Assembly (NCBI RefSeq): GCF_030758415.1 | Contig: NZ_CP132334.1 | Span: forward strand, 744,001-808,000 | From: Parvularcula sp. IMCC14364 | GTDB lineage: Bacteria > Pseudomonadota > Alphaproteobacteria > Caulobacterales > Parvularculaceae | Reading direction: 5' to 3' | Length of the DNA: 64,000 bases | Part shown: positions 15,011 through 23,784 of the stretch, piece after piece | Layout: the number at the start of each line of letters is the position of its first letter | Numbering within the stretch: position 1 is the first letter of the stretch | Program-made: the position numbers and the translations under genes | The notes under the pieces: model-generated | The model's input: only the letters and a program-made list of their open reading frames with translations | Told to the model about the DNA's origin: nothing | Database searches by the model: none

Positions 15011-16447
15011 ATGATAACGGTTCTGCGAAGGTTTATTATCTTCGCGATTTGCTTGGGGCTGTGGTTCTGGCTCGGGGGAATGATCGCGAATACACCGTCG
15101 GTCTGGCTGAACGGCGTGACACACTTTGTCACGGCTATCACAGTGCTGAGTTTCGTTCTCTTGTTCGATAGCGCTCTGCGCATGTTTTTCTGGAACGGCT
15201 ATCTGCGTAAAACGCTGAAAGCCAACATTCCACAGCTTATTCCGCACACAGTAACAATCATCCTGTATATCACTGCATTTGTGAATTTGCTGCACTTTGA
15301 TTACGGCGTTTCGCTCACCGGCGCTCTCGCAGCCTCTGGCTTTGTGGCAATCATATTGGGCTTCGCCTTGCGCAGCGTCATACTTGACCTCTTCTCAGGC
15401 ATAGCGATCAGTGCGGATAAATCATTCGTGGTTGGTGACTGGATTACGGTCACATCGCGCGACTTTTTCGAACCTATTTATGGCCAGGTAGAAGATATTG
15501 GCTGGCGTACGACGCGCCTTCGCCTTGAAGACCGGACAATGTTTATCATGCCGAACAGTCTTGGCGGGGCATTTTCCATCAATAACCACTCGCAGCCACG
15601 CGGACCAACGCGGCAGGAATTTACTTTCCTGTTGCCGCATGAAACGCCGTCTGACCGTGCCTTCTTGCTGCTTTCCGGTGCCGTACTCAAAGCGATGGAA
15701 AAAGACGGATATTACACAGATCCATCTCCCGTCATTCTCATCAAGAAGATTGATCGCGACGGCGTGCTCTATCTGGTCCGCTTTTTCTGCGATATTCACA
15801 AGAGGAGCCCGACGACTGCCATATCCTATGTTACCGGCGCAGTGCATACGGCTGTCCTTCTCAACCGGATGTCCTTTCCGGGCGAGAAAGTAGAATTACA
15901 GGATCGTCGGCAATCACATGCTGAAGCGCGCCTGGGTCGCGTGGATGCCCTGACGGCCCTTCAGCAGATTCCTCTGTTTGCCGAGACCATGAAACAGCAT
16001 GAACTGGAATATATAGCCAATAATGCCGTGCGACATACTCTCAACAAAGGAGATGTGCTGATTAAACAGGATGAGGAGGGGGATTCTCTGTTTATATTTC
16101 TGGCAGGTGCCGCCGCTGTTCTTTATCAGAACGGACAAGCATCTCCAACGCGGCTCGCGATGTTATCCATTGGCGATGTGGTGGGAGAAATGTCTTTACT
16201 CACAGGGATGCCACGAAGCGCCAGCGTCATAGCAGAAACCCGCATGGAAGTGCTTGAAATCAGCAAGACCCATATGGCGCCTATGTTACGTGACAGACCA
16301 GAGATTGCCAGCGAGCTCAGCCGCCTTTTGGCTGAACGCTCAAGGCGGCAACGGGTTGTGGCCAGAAATCAGGAAATCATTGCCGCCGCTAATGATGAGT
16401 CGGAGTTGAACTTCTTGAACAAGATAAAAAATTTCTTTTCCGTATAA
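15011..16447 (+). CDS. MscS-type mechanosensitive channel with C-terminal cyclic-nucleotide-binding domain
   Basis: The 478-residue product starts at ATG 15011, just after GAGGG and after the terminator of the preceding gene. About four N-terminal transmembrane helices lead into an MscS pore and beta domain, recognised by GVSLTGALAASGFVAIILGFALR, the VVGDWITV beta-barrel segment and VEDIGWRTTRLR. From about residue 320 there is a cyclic nucleotide-binding (CAP_ED) domain: LIKQDEEGDSLFIFLAG and the IGDVVGEMSLLTGMPRSASVIA phosphate-binding cassette. MscS channels with such a domain are known and may be gated or modulated by a nucleotide. The channel presumably sits in the inner membrane and relieves osmotic stress. 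No partner gene is adjacent. Confidence 0.87.
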   Translation: MITVLRRFIIFAICLGLWFWLGGMIANTPSVWLNGVTHFVTAITVLSFVLLFDSALRMFFWNGYLRKTLKANIPQLIPHTVTIILYITAFVNLLHFDYGVSLTGALAASGFVAIILGFALRSVILDLFSGIAISADKSFVVGDWITVTSRDFFEPIYGQVEDIGWRTTRLRLEDRTMFIMPNSLGGAFSINNHSQPRGPTRQEFTFLLPHETPSDRAFLLLSGAVLKAMEKDGYYTDPSPVILIKKIDRDGVLYLVRFFCDIHKRSPTTAISYVTGAVHTAVLLNRMSFPGEKVELQDRRQSHAEARLGRVDALTALQQIPLFAETMKQHELEYIANNAVRHTLNKGDVLIKQDEEGDSLFIFLAGAAAVLYQNGQASPTRLAMLSIGDVVGEMSLLTGMPRSASVIAETRMEVLEISKTHMAPMLRDRPEIASELSRLLAERSRRQRVVARNQEIIAAANDESELNFLNKIKNFFSV

Positions 16448-16453
16448 CCGGCA

Positions 16454-16501
16454 TTAGTCGAGTTAGGGTGCATGAAGGCACAGGCATAATGCACCGACTA
16501 A
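16454..16501. other. Two-part stem-loop in intergenic region
   Basis: TTAGTCG (16454-16460) pairs with CGACTAA (16495-16501), and GTGCAT (16468-16473) pairs with ATGCAC (16489-16494), leaving a 7-base one-sided bulge. It lies just after the mscS-like stop, between converging genes, without a T-tract. It may help end transcription or be a small structured RNA element. The rest of 16448-16633 shows no further gene. Confidence 0.35.
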
Positions 16502-16633
16502 CCCCTATCTCCAGTCGTCTTCCTGTAATGGGCTGCTGCATGAAATGCTGCTGCGCAGATACGGGACCTATCTCCGGAGTAGGCAGTGCTCGTGAAGGAT
16601 ATGAGGTTTGAACCACGCAGAACGCCAGTGGCT

Positions 16634-17437
16634 CTAGCCAAATACACGGCTCAGGAACCAGAACAGACCCATGACCGCAATCAGGCCGGAGGCAGGCCAC
16701 ACAACATATTGCCGGTAGCCAGCTTCGGTGCTCAGCATGGGCACAAAACGCCGCGCCAGCAATGTTGCCGCCAGCGCCATCCCGATCACCGCCAGCTGCC
16801 CAAATTCCACCCCGACATTGAAACTGATGAGCGACACAAGGAACTGGTCACGCACCAGCCCGAGATCACTCAAAACACCGGCAAACCCGAGGCCGTGAAA
16901 CAGACCAAAGCCAAAGACCACTGCCGGTCGCCATCTGGTCAGCTCGCGAAAAAAAATGTTTTCGATAGCCACAACGGCAATGGATAGCGCAATCAACGGC
17001 TCAACAATGCCCGCCGGCACAGAAATAAAGCCGGCTGCCGCCAGCCCAAGGGTCAACGTGTGAGCAAGCGTAAAGGCTGAAACCTGTAACAGGAGCGGGC
17101 GCCATTTGGTTGATGCCAGAAACAATGCCAGCACGAACAGAATATGATCGTAACCGCGGGGCAGAATATGGATAAAGCCCAGCTTTATATAAAGACCAAT
17201 GGTTTCCAGAACAGGACGATCCAGCTCAATCGCCTGCACTTCCGTCGTGCCGTAAAACGCAGATTGCGGGTCCGCAGCACCGGCGCTGTCCAGTTCAGCC
17301 AGTGCCCGGCACAATTCAGGGTCAAGTCCTGAGTCTGCTGTACAGAATTCATCTTCCGGATGCGCGTATCCAGGCCCCGTGCTGAGCGCCATGACACAGA
17401 GACAACATAAACAGAAAAGAAAAAAAATTCGGGACAT
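16634..17437 (-). CDS. HupE/UreJ family membrane protein
   Basis: This 267-residue protein begins at the ATG at 17437 (MSRIFFLF), with a signal sequence ending near YAHPEDEFC. A short cysteine-containing periplasmic segment precedes about six membrane helices. Family motifs are GFIHILPRGYDHILFVLALF, FTLAHTLTLGLA and FGLFHGLGFAGVL, with the repeated histidines typical of HupE/UreJ_2 proteins. HupE members are proposed nickel transporters, but the broader group found in genomes without hydrogenase, as here, has no proven substrate, so metal transport is only a possibility. A TTG-initiated extension of four residues is not favoured. It is divergent from clpP. Confidence 0.82.
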   Translation of the reverse strand: MSRIFFLFCLCCLCVMALSTGPGYAHPEDEFCTADSGLDPELCRALAELDSAGAADPQSAFYGTTEVQAIELDRPVLETIGLYIKLGFIHILPRGYDHILFVLALFLASTKWRPLLLQVSAFTLAHTLTLGLAAAGFISVPAGIVEPLIALSIAVVAIENIFFRELTRWRPAVVFGFGLFHGLGFAGVLSDLGLVRDQFLVSLISFNVGVEFGQLAVIGMALAATLLARRFVPMLSTEAGYRQYVVWPASGLIAVMGLFWFLSRVFG

Positions 17438-17642
17438 ATCCCTTTTCAACCTGAAACTTTATCAGTCTCTGCCTATATCAGGGACTTGAGAGCAAGATCA
17501 AACCTGCTTAACTCATGTTTCTCAGGAATGGCTTCAGCGTTGGATTTTGGGAAAAACTTAACCCTCGCAGCCCATATTGAACTTCCTGTTCTGTTTCAGG
17601 TCGCGCGCATCCTGCGGCACCTCATTTTGTTCGGAGATACTG

Positions 17643-18278
17643 ATGAAAGACCCTCACGATATTTACATGAACACGCTCGTGCCAATGGTTGTCGAGCAGA
17701 CCAGCCGTGGGGAGCGCTCCTTCGACATCTATTCGCGCCTTTTGAAAGAGCGGATCATATTCCTTTCCGGTCAGGTGCATGATCAGGTTTCCACCCTGAT
17801 TGTGGCGCAGCTTCTGTTTCTGGAGGCAGAAAATCCAAAAAAAGAAATTTCTTTCTACATCAACTCTCCCGGTGGGTCGGTGACCGCTGGCCTGGCTATG
17901 TATGATACGATGAAGTATATCCGCCCGGCCGTTTCGACCATGTGCATTGGCATGGCTGCCTCCATGGGCTCCCTGTTGCTGACAGCTGGAGAAAAAGACA
18001 TGCGCTTTTCCCTCCCGAACAGCCGCATCATGGTGCATCAGCCATCTGCCGGGTTTCAGGGTCAGGCATCAGATATCGAGCGCCACGCGAAAGACATCAT
18101 CGAGACAAAGCGTCGCCTGAACGAGATTTATGTGGAACATACCGGCCAGGATTATGATGTCATTGAGCAGACTCTGGACCGGGATACTTTCATGACGCCT
18201 GATGAATCAGTGGATTTTGGCCTGATTGATAAGGTGATCGAGAAACGTATGTCAGCGAGCGATGACAGCGAAAGCTGA
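17643..18278 (+). CDS. clpP: ATP-dependent Clp protease proteolytic subunit ClpP
   Basis: ClpP is a serine peptidase forming the tetradecameric barrel that degrades proteins unfolded by ClpX or ClpA. The 211-residue product starts at ATG 17643, nine bases after GGAG. The catalytic triad is Ser107 (GMAASMGS), His132 (MVHQP) and Asp181 (LDRDTF), and the substrate-groove motif NSPGGSV is present. It lacks a long propeptide, as usual in alphaproteobacteria. clpX follows after 173 bp with its own start signals. A CCCATAT at about 17570 resembles the -10 of an RpoH promoter, but no matching -35 element is visible at the right distance. Confidence 0.97.
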   Translation: MKDPHDIYMNTLVPMVVEQTSRGERSFDIYSRLLKERIIFLSGQVHDQVSTLIVAQLLFLEAENPKKEISFYINSPGGSVTAGLAMYDTMKYIRPAVSTMCIGMAASMGSLLLTAGEKDMRFSLPNSRIMVHQPSAGFQGQASDIERHAKDIIETKRRLNEIYVEHTGQDYDVIEQTLDRDTFMTPDESVDFGLIDKVIEKRMSASDDSES

Positions 18279-18451
18279 TCGCAAGGCTGGTAATGGTTAA
18301 GATAATTGTTAAGGTTTGAATCGATAGTTCTCGTTCTTAAACCTTATATTGAAGACTTGGGATCAATTATGGTCCAATGGGAATTGCCTCTCTGGCACTA
18401 ATCATGCAGATTTTGTGTCATGGGGGAGCAGCGTAAAGACAGGAGCGGCCA

Positions 18452-19759
18452 GTGAGCAAAGTAGGCGGCAAGAATTCAGGCGGTAACAATAGCGGCGGCG
18501 ATAACAAGAATACGCTCTATTGCTCGTTCTGCGGGAAAAGCCAGCACGAGGTCCGCAAGCTGATCGCGGGGCCAACCGTGTTCATCTGTGATGAGTGCGT
18601 CGAGCTCTGCATGGACATCATTCGCGAAGAGAGCAAATCCTCGCTGGTGAAGTCAGGTGAGGGTGTCCCGTCGCCGCAGCACATCATGAATGTGTTGAAT
18701 GATTATGTGATCGGTCAGGCCCACGCCAAGCGCGTTTTGTCTGTTGCGGTGCACAATCACTTCAAGCGCCTCAACCACGCGACAAAAAATAATGACGTTG
18801 AACTGGCCAAGTCCAACATCATGCTGATTGGCCCGACAGGTACGGGTAAAACCCTGCTTGCGCAGACTTTGGCGCGTATCCTTGATGTCCCGTTCACCAT
18901 GGCAGATGCGACAACGCTGACAGAAGCTGGCTATGTCGGTGAGGACGTTGAAAATATTGTCCTCAAGCTGCTGCAATCTGCGGACTATAATGTGGAACGG
19001 GCCCAGCGCGGCATCGTTTACATTGACGAGATCGACAAGATTTCCCGCAAGTCAGACAATCCGTCCATCACCCGCGATGTATCAGGCGAGGGTGTGCAAC
19101 AGGCATTGCTGAAAATCATGGAAGGCACAGTTGCCTCCGTGCCTCCTCAGGGCGGGCGCAAGCATCCGCAGCAGGAATTCCTGCAGGTCGATACAACGAA
19201 TATCCTCTTCATCGTTGGCGGCGCTTTTGCCGGTCTCGACAGGGTTATCGCCAATCGCGGCGAGGGGGCTTCCATCGGTTTTGAAGCCGAGGTCAAAGAA
19301 CTTGATGACCGCCGTGTGGGCGACATTCTGCGTGGAGTAGAGCCCGAAGATCTGTTGAAATTCGGCCTTATCCCGGAATTCGTCGGCCGCTTGCCGGTTC
19401 TGGCTACACTTGAAGACCTTGATGAAGACGCACTGGTGCAGATTCTCACCTCGCCGAAGAATGCTCTGGTGAAGCAGTATCAGCGTCTGTTCGAGATGGA
19501 AGATGTGAAGCTGACATTCAGCGAAGAGGCGCTTACCACTGTCGCCCAGAAAGCCATCAAGCGCAAAACAGGCGCCCGTGGCCTGCGCTCAATCATGGAA
19601 GGCTTCCTTCTGGATACGATGTTCGATTTGCCAACGCTGGAAGGCGTTGAGGAAATTGTCATCAACAAGGAAGTTGTTGAAGGCAATGCGCAACCGCTCA
19701 GCATCTATTCCCAGGATGGTAAAGCTGCCCCCTCAGCCGAGGCTGATGCCAGCGCCTGA
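18452..19759 (+). CDS. clpX: ATP-dependent Clp protease ATP-binding subunit ClpX
   Basis: ClpX is the AAA+ unfoldase partner of ClpP, recognising ssrA-tagged and adaptor-delivered substrates. The 435-residue protein has the N-terminal C4 zinc finger (Cys24, 27, 46, 49), Walker A GPTGTGKT (127-134), Walker B VYIDEIDK, and the pore and sensor regions of the family. It starts with GTG at 18452, preceded by AGGAG. A strong terminator follows at 19786. The adaptor SspB is also encoded in this window (51758-52276). Its N-terminus is unusually rich in glycine and asparagine before the zinc finger. Confidence 0.98.
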   Translation: MSKVGGKNSGGNNSGGDNKNTLYCSFCGKSQHEVRKLIAGPTVFICDECVELCMDIIREESKSSLVKSGEGVPSPQHIMNVLNDYVIGQAHAKRVLSVAVHNHFKRLNHATKNNDVELAKSNIMLIGPTGTGKTLLAQTLARILDVPFTMADATTLTEAGYVGEDVENIVLKLLQSADYNVERAQRGIVYIDEIDKISRKSDNPSITRDVSGEGVQQALLKIMEGTVASVPPQGGRKHPQQEFLQVDTTNILFIVGGAFAGLDRVIANRGEGASIGFEAEVKELDDRRVGDILRGVEPEDLLKFGLIPEFVGRLPVLATLEDLDEDALVQILTSPKNALVKQYQRLFEMEDVKLTFSEEALTTVAQKAIKRKTGARGLRSIMEGFLLDTMFDLPTLEGVEEIVINKEVVEGNAQPLSIYSQDGKAAPSAEADASA

Positions 19760-19785
19760 CAGGTCAGCTGAAAAAAAATAATGCC

Positions 19786-19818
19786 AAAGGCACGTTACTT
19801 GTTGGCGTGCCTTTTTTA
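19786..19818 (+). terminator. Rho-independent terminator of clpX
   Basis: AAAGGCACG (19786-19794) pairs with CGTGCCTTT (19806-19814) around an 11-base loop, followed by a T-run. It lies 26 bases after the clpX stop and separates the clp unit from lon. Confidence 0.9.
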
Positions 19819-19845
19819 TTGTTCCAATGTGCCTGAAATCCATAA

Positions 19846-19873
19846 CTTGAAATCATGAAGCTGGCCCCCACAT
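19846..19873 (+). promoter_or_regulatory. Heat-shock (RpoH/sigma-32) type promoter of lon
   Basis: CTTGAAA (19846-19852) and CCCCACAT (19866-19873) are separated by 13 bases. This matches the E. coli sigma-32 consensus CTTGAAA-N13-CCCCATNT at 14 of 15 positions that are specified. Lon is a classic heat-shock gene. The predicted leader is about 135 bases and contains an 8-bp hairpin (19907-19914 with 19920-19927). Confidence 0.72.
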
Positions 19874-20016
19874 CTTAACGAGCCCGGGCGCGTTGTACCG
19901 GCAGGCCTTTTCCACAGACTGGAAAAGCTGTTTGCGCCCTCTGGCAACACTGACCACACTGCCGTGGTGCTTCTGAAGAAGGCCCGGCACCTCAATAACT
20001 GCCGCTAGGAGTTTTT

Positions 20017-22419
20017 ATGTCTGACTTGAGAGCCTATCCCGTCCTTCCCCTGCGCGACATTGTCGTGTTCCCGCACATGATTGTGCCGTTGTTTGTCGGT
20101 CGGGAAAAATCCGTCAAAGCCCTCGAAAACGTGATGACGGATGACAAGGAGATTTTGCTGGTCGCCCAGAAAGACGCCAGTAATGATGACCCGAATCCCG
20201 AAGATATTTACAATGTTGGTGTCGTCGCCAAAGTGCTGCAACTGCTGAAGCTGCCGGATGGTACGGTGAAAGTGCTCGTCGAAGGCGCGCAGCGCGCCAC
20301 AATCGTCAAATATATCGAGAATGACACTTTCTTTGAAGCAGAAGCGATGCTGCTGGATGAAGAAGAGGCAGAGCCCGCCGAAGTTGAGGGACTTGCCCGA
20401 TCTGTGAACACGCAATTCGAGGCTTATGTGAAGCTCAACAAGCGTGTCTCCCCGGAAGTCATCGTTGCGGTTGGCCAGATTGATGAGCCGTCAAAACTGG
20501 CGGATACGGTTGCCTCGCATCTGAACATAAAGATTTCCGAAAAGCAGGAACTTCTCGAGATCATCAAGGTCACAGATCGGCTTGAGGCTGTCTATTCCCT
20601 GATGGAAGGTGAGATGAGCGTCCTTCAGGTTGAGAAAAAAATCCGCAACCGGGTCAAGCGCCAGATGGAGAAGACCCAGCGCGAATATTATCTCAATGAG
20701 CAGATGAAGGCGATCCAGAAAGAACTGGGCGAAAATGACGAAGCGCGAGATGAGCTGACCGAACTGGAAGAGAAGATCGGCAAGACAAAGCTCTCCAAGG
20801 AAGCCAAGACCAAGGCCGAAGGCGAGTTGAAAAAACTCCGCCAGATGTCGCCCATGTCCGCTGAATCAACAGTGGTTCGGAACTATCTGGACTGGATCCT
20901 TTCGATCCCGTGGGGCAGCAAGAGCAAGCTCAAAAACAATCTCGAGAAAGCAGAAGAAATTCTCGACACAGACCATTATGGCCTCGAAAAGGTCAAGGAA
21001 AGAATTATCGAATATCTCGCGGTACAGAAAAGAACAAACAAGCTGAAAGGTCCGATCCTCTGTCTTGTCGGGCCGCCAGGAGTGGGCAAAACTTCTCTTG
21101 GAAAATCCATTGCAAAGTCGACAGGTCGTGAATTTGTGCGCATTTCTCTCGGCGGCGTTCGGGATGAGGCAGAAATTCGTGGTCACCGCCGAACCTATAT
21201 CGGCTCCATGCCGGGCAAGATTATCCAGTCCATGAAAAAAACCAAGAAAAGCAATCCGCTTTTCCTGATGGATGAGATCGACAAGATGGGCCGCGATTTC
21301 CGGGGGGACCCGGCCTCGGCTCTGCTCGAAGTACTCGATCCGGAACAGAACGCGACATTTGCAGATCACTATCTGGAAGTCGATTATGATCTGTCAGATG
21401 TGATGTTTGTGACGACAGCAAACTCGCTCGATATGCCACAACCCTTGCTGGACCGGATGGAGATCATTCGGATTCCGGGCTACACGGAAGACGAAAAGAA
21501 AGAAATTTCCCGCCGTCACCTGATCCCTAAACAGCTTGAAAATCATGGCATGACTGACAAGGAATGGGAGATCACGGATGAGGGTCTCATTGATCTTATC
21601 CGGAATTACACACGTGAAGCCGGTGTGAGAAATCTTGAGCGTGAACTCGCAAACCTGATCCGCAAGGCGGTACGGGAAATCGAGCAGCATAGCGCCGAGA
21701 AAATCACTGTCAATCAGGAGAACCTCAGCGAGTATGCCGGTGTACTGAAATACCGCTTTGGTGAACTCGACGGCGACGATCTGATTGGTGTTGTCACCGG
21801 GCTTGCCTGGACATCCGTTGGTGGTGACATTCTCAAGATTGAAGCTGTCAAAATGCCCGGTAAGGGCAAGATGACCCCTACGGGCAATCTGAAAGATGTG
21901 ATGAAGGAGTCAGTTTCTGCTGCCGCTTCTTATGTGCGTTCACGCGCCACCGAATATGGTCTGAAACCTCCTGTCTTCGACAAGACGGACATTCACATTC
22001 ACGTGCCGGAAGGGGCCACCCCGAAGGATGGGCCGTCAGCTGGTGTGGCCATGGCAACGGCCATCGTCTCTGTGCTGACGGGTATTCCGATCCGACGGGA
22101 TATTGCCATGACCGGAGAAATCTCGCTTCGGGGCAGGGTGCTTGCCATTGGCGGTTTGAAAGAGAAACTGCTTGCGGCCTTGCGGGCTGGCACAAAAACG
22201 GTGCTGATCCCGGAAGAAAATGAGAAAGACCTTGCTGATATTCCGCAAAATGTTCTGGACGCCCTTGAGGTGATCCCGGTGACAACAGTTGATGAAGTGC
22301 TGCAACATGCACTGACCGGCGAACTGACACCGATAGAATGGGATGAGGAAGAGGAATTGCTCAAGGCTGCCGCCGCAGCCGCAGGCAAGGATGACCCTGG
22401 CTCAGTTCTGACCCACTAG
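20017..22419 (+). CDS. lon: ATP-dependent protease La (Lon)
   Basis: Lon is the AAA+ serine protease that removes misfolded and short-lived regulatory proteins in the cytoplasm; in alphaproteobacteria it also acts on cell-cycle factors. The 800-residue product has the N-terminal substrate-binding domain ([12 protein letters not shown]), a central helical region, Walker [10 protein letters not shown] near residue 350, Walker B FLMDEIDK, and the protease domain with the Ser-Lys dyad (PKDGPSAG near residue 670, the lysine about 40 residues later in [14 protein letters not shown]). The start follows TAGGAG. An RpoH-type promoter lies upstream and a terminator immediately downstream. Confidence 0.98.
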   Translation: MSDLRAYPVLPLRDIVVFPHMIVPLFVGREKSVKALENVMTDDKEILLVAQKDASNDDPNPEDIYNVGVVAKVLQLLKLPDGTVKVLVEGAQRATIVKYIENDTFFEAEAMLLDEEEAEPAEVEGLARSVNTQFEAYVKLNKRVSPEVIVAVGQIDEPSKLADTVASHLNIKISEKQELLEIIKVTDRLEAVYSLMEGEMSVLQVEKKIRNRVKRQMEKTQREYYLNEQMKAIQKELGENDEARDELTELEEKIGKTKLSKEAKTKAEGELKKLRQMSPMSAESTVVRNYLDWILSIPWGSKSKLKNNLEKAEEILDTDHYGLEKVKERIIEYLAVQKRTNKLKGPILCLVGPPGVGKTSLGKSIAKSTGREFVRISLGGVRDEAEIRGHRRTYIGSMPGKIIQSMKKTKKSNPLFLMDEIDKMGRDFRGDPASALLEVLDPEQNATFADHYLEVDYDLSDVMFVTTANSLDMPQPLLDRMEIIRIPGYTEDEKKEISRRHLIPKQLENHGMTDKEWEITDEGLIDLIRNYTREAGVRNLERELANLIRKAVREIEQHSAEKITVNQENLSEYAGVLKYRFGELDGDDLIGVVTGLAWTSVGGDILKIEAVKMPGKGKMTPTGNLKDVMKESVSAAASYVRSRATEYGLKPPVFDKTDIHIHVPEGATPKDGPSAGVAMATAIVSVLTGIPIRRDIAMTGEISLRGRVLAIGGLKEKLLAALRAGTKTVLIPEENEKDLADIPQNVLDALEVIPVTTVDEVLQHALTGELTPIEWDEEEELLKAAAAAAGKDDPGSVLTH

Positions 22420-22425
22420 ATATTG

Positions 22426-22465
22426 AAACCGGCCTGAAGAAGTTTCCTCAGGCCGGTTTTGTTTG
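22426..22465 (+). terminator. Rho-independent terminator of lon
   Basis: AAACCGGCCTGA (22426-22437) pairs with TCAGGCCGGTTT (22448-22459), followed by TTTTGTTTG. It starts seven bases after the lon stop. It also excludes the earliest in-frame start of the next gene, which would fall inside the T-tract. Confidence 0.93.
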
Positions 22466-22486
22466 TTTGAGGAGCAGGCAAAGATC

Positions 22487-22831
22487 ATGTATCAGGCCGC
22501 CATGGACATCGAAGAAAATAAAAAAATCCTGGCTCCTGAAGCCTGTGAGACAATGGCAGATGTGCGCGCCGGCGTGGATGAACTCGACCGGCAACTGGTC
22601 ACACTGCTCGTAACACGGCAGGGCTATATGGAAGCCGCTGCCCGGATCAAGCCCGCTGAATCTGATGTGCGCGTGCCGTGGCGGATCGAGCAGGTTGTCG
22701 AAAATGTGCTGCAGGAAGCTGAGCAAAAAGGGCTTTCAAAACGAATCGCTGAGCCTGTTTGGCGCGTTTTGATTGAAAAATGCATTGAGCATGAGGGTGA
22801 AAAGTGGCGCACTCTTCGCGCGCATGATTGA
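22487..22831 (+). CDS. Chorismate mutase, AroQ type
   Basis: This small monofunctional AroQ-fold chorismate mutase converts chorismate to prephenate for phenylalanine and tyrosine synthesis. The 114-residue product (ATG 22487, with GAGGAG somewhat far upstream; ATG 22502 is an alternative) contains the helix DELDRQLVTLLVTRQ, an AARIK segment supplying the conserved lysine, and a long C-terminal helix pair (WRIEQVVENVLQEAE, EPVWRVLIEKCIEHE). It lies between lon and the HU gene, which is unusual for this pathway. PchB-like isochorismate pyruvate lyase shares the fold and cannot be excluded from sequence alone. Confidence 0.82.
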   Translation: MYQAAMDIEENKKILAPEACETMADVRAGVDELDRQLVTLLVTRQGYMEAAARIKPAESDVRVPWRIEQVVENVLQEAEQKGLSKRIAEPVWRVLIEKCIEHEGEKWRTLRAHD

Positions 22832-22900
22832 AAAAAATAAGAAATTACAGTAGCTTACGAATCGGTGCTGGTAGTTTTCCAACATATTGTTAACAGCGAT

Positions 22901-22928
22901 TTGACGTATCACAGCGTCCGGACATACT
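22901..22928 (+). promoter_or_regulatory. Sigma-70-type promoter of the HU gene
   Basis: TTGACG (22901-22906) and CATACT (22923-22928) are spaced by 16 bases, about 43 bases before the HU start codon. The -35 box is strong and the -10 box matches at four of six positions. Confidence 0.5.
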
Positions 22929-22970
22929 GGGACTGCTAATAAGAAATCTTCCACGAGAAAGGGGAAGCCA

Positions 22971-23243
22971 ATGAACAAGAGTGAATTTATTGATCGCGTA
23001 GCCGATCTGGCCGACATCAGCAAAACGGACGCTGGCAGCGCCGTAGATGCAGTCTTCGATGCCATCACAGAAGCACTTAAAAGTGGTGATGAAGTACGCC
23101 TCGTCGGTTTCGGCACATTCTCCGCCGCCAAGCGTAAAGCCCGCGATGGCCGTAACCCACGCACAGGCGAAACCATCAAGATCCCGGCTTCCATTCAGCC
23201 AAAATTCTCGGCTGGTAAAGGCCTCAAGGACGCCCTGAATTAA
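22971..23243 (+). CDS. HU family DNA-binding protein
   Basis: The 90-residue product is a nucleoid-associated histone-like protein that binds and bends DNA as a dimer. It begins MNKSEFIDRVADLA and contains the DNA-binding arm with GFGTFSAAKRKARDGRNPRTGETIKIPA, matching the HU/IHF signature; the sequence fits HU (hupB type) better than IHF. The start has a strong AAGGGG. It is monocistronic, with a promoter at 22901 and a long stem-loop after the stop. The position downstream of lon and upstream of tRNA-Val is common in alphaproteobacteria. Confidence 0.95.
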   Translation: MNKSEFIDRVADLADISKTDAGSAVDAVFDAITEALKSGDEVRLVGFGTFSAAKRKARDGRNPRTGETIKIPASIQPKFSAGKGLKDALN

Positions 23244-23261
23244 GGGAAAAATTTTTCTCTC

Positions 23262-23305
23262 ATTGGCGCAGCAAATTCTTGCTCAAGTGAATTTGCTGCG
23301 CTAAT
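23262..23305 (+). terminator. Long stem-loop after the HU gene
   Basis: A 13-bp perfect stem (23266-23278 with 23289-23301), extended to about 17 bp by flanking pairs including one G-U, with a 10-base loop, begins about 20 bases after the HU stop. No T-tract follows, so it may be a processing or stability element as well as a terminator. Confidence 0.6.
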
Positions 23306-23336
23306 AGTGCGGGCTCATTTCGGATCCACGAAATAA

Positions 23337-23412
23337 GGGCGATTAGCTCAGTTGGTAGAGCGCTTCGTTTACACCGAAGATGCCGGGAGTTCGAGTCTCT
23401 CATCGCCCACCA
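23337..23412 (+). tRNA. tRNA-Val (anticodon TAC)
   Basis: A full cloverleaf can be drawn. The acceptor stem is GGGCGAT/ATCGCCC, the D arm GCTC...GAGC, the anticodon stem CTTCG/CGAAG with loop TTTACAC (anticodon TAC, reading GTA valine codons), and the T arm GGGAG/CTCTC with TTCGAGT. The terminal CCA (23410-23412) is encoded. It lies downstream of the HU gene, and a palindromic element begins at its 3' end. Confidence 0.97.
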
Positions 23413-23490
23413 TCAATTTCCGGTTCAGCTTCGCTGAAAAAAATCAGTCCAGTGGACTGATTTTAGGAAAATTGATGCCCCGGCAGGGGC
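23410..23490. repeat. Nested palindromic element at the 3' end of tRNA-Val
   Basis: Several inverted repeats are packed together. CATCAATTTCC (23410-23420) is the near-exact reverse complement of GGAAAATTGATG (about 23466-23477). Inside lie TTCAGC-TTC-GCTGAA (23424-23438) and a perfect 12+1+12 palindrome centred on 23452 (AAAATCAGTCCA / TGGACTGATTTT). A GCCCC-GGCA-GGGGC hairpin follows. The whole can fold as a branched structure. It resembles repetitive extragenic palindromes of alphaproteobacteria and could also serve as tRNA terminator. Copies elsewhere in the genome cannot be checked here. Confidence 0.55.
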
Positions 23491-23784
23491 TGCGGCAAAT
23501 GACCGAGTTCCTGTTGAGACCAAGTGGAAGCGAGGCCGAGATATTGAAACGAGAGTCTCACAACCATGTTCAATATGAGGGTAACGGAAGTTTTCACTAA
23601 TCAGCTCTTGAAAAGCATATCGCGTGTTCCCATTTTGTTCTCCATGGCTGTGTTGCCTTGCAGGATGTTGTGCAAACACTGCTGGCGAAGAAAAATAAAG
23701 CCATTAAGCTGCGTGATGGAGCCGGGCTTGTTATGAGGGCATGATACCGCGCGCGACGGAATAATTAGGTTTTCGGATTGAGTT
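23491..23784. other. Intergenic region, no gene recognised
   Basis: Between the palindromic element and the monooxygenase gene I find no convincing gene. Short open frames exist on both strands (one runs through the tRNA), but they lack ribosome-binding sites and recognisable sequence. The minus-strand frame through the palindromes reads FHLVSTGTRSFAAAPAGA, which looks like the translation of a repeat rather than a protein. The last 40 bases are AT-rich and may hold the promoter of the downstream gene. Confidence 0.5.

Noticed and set aside
17560-17585. RpoH-type promoter before clpP
   Set aside because: CCCATAT is present but no CTTGAAA-like box lies 12-15 bases upstream; not called as a feature.
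23352-23600. 82-residue open frame on the plus strand
   Set aside because: It begins inside tRNA-Val and runs through the palindromic element; no ribosome-binding site.
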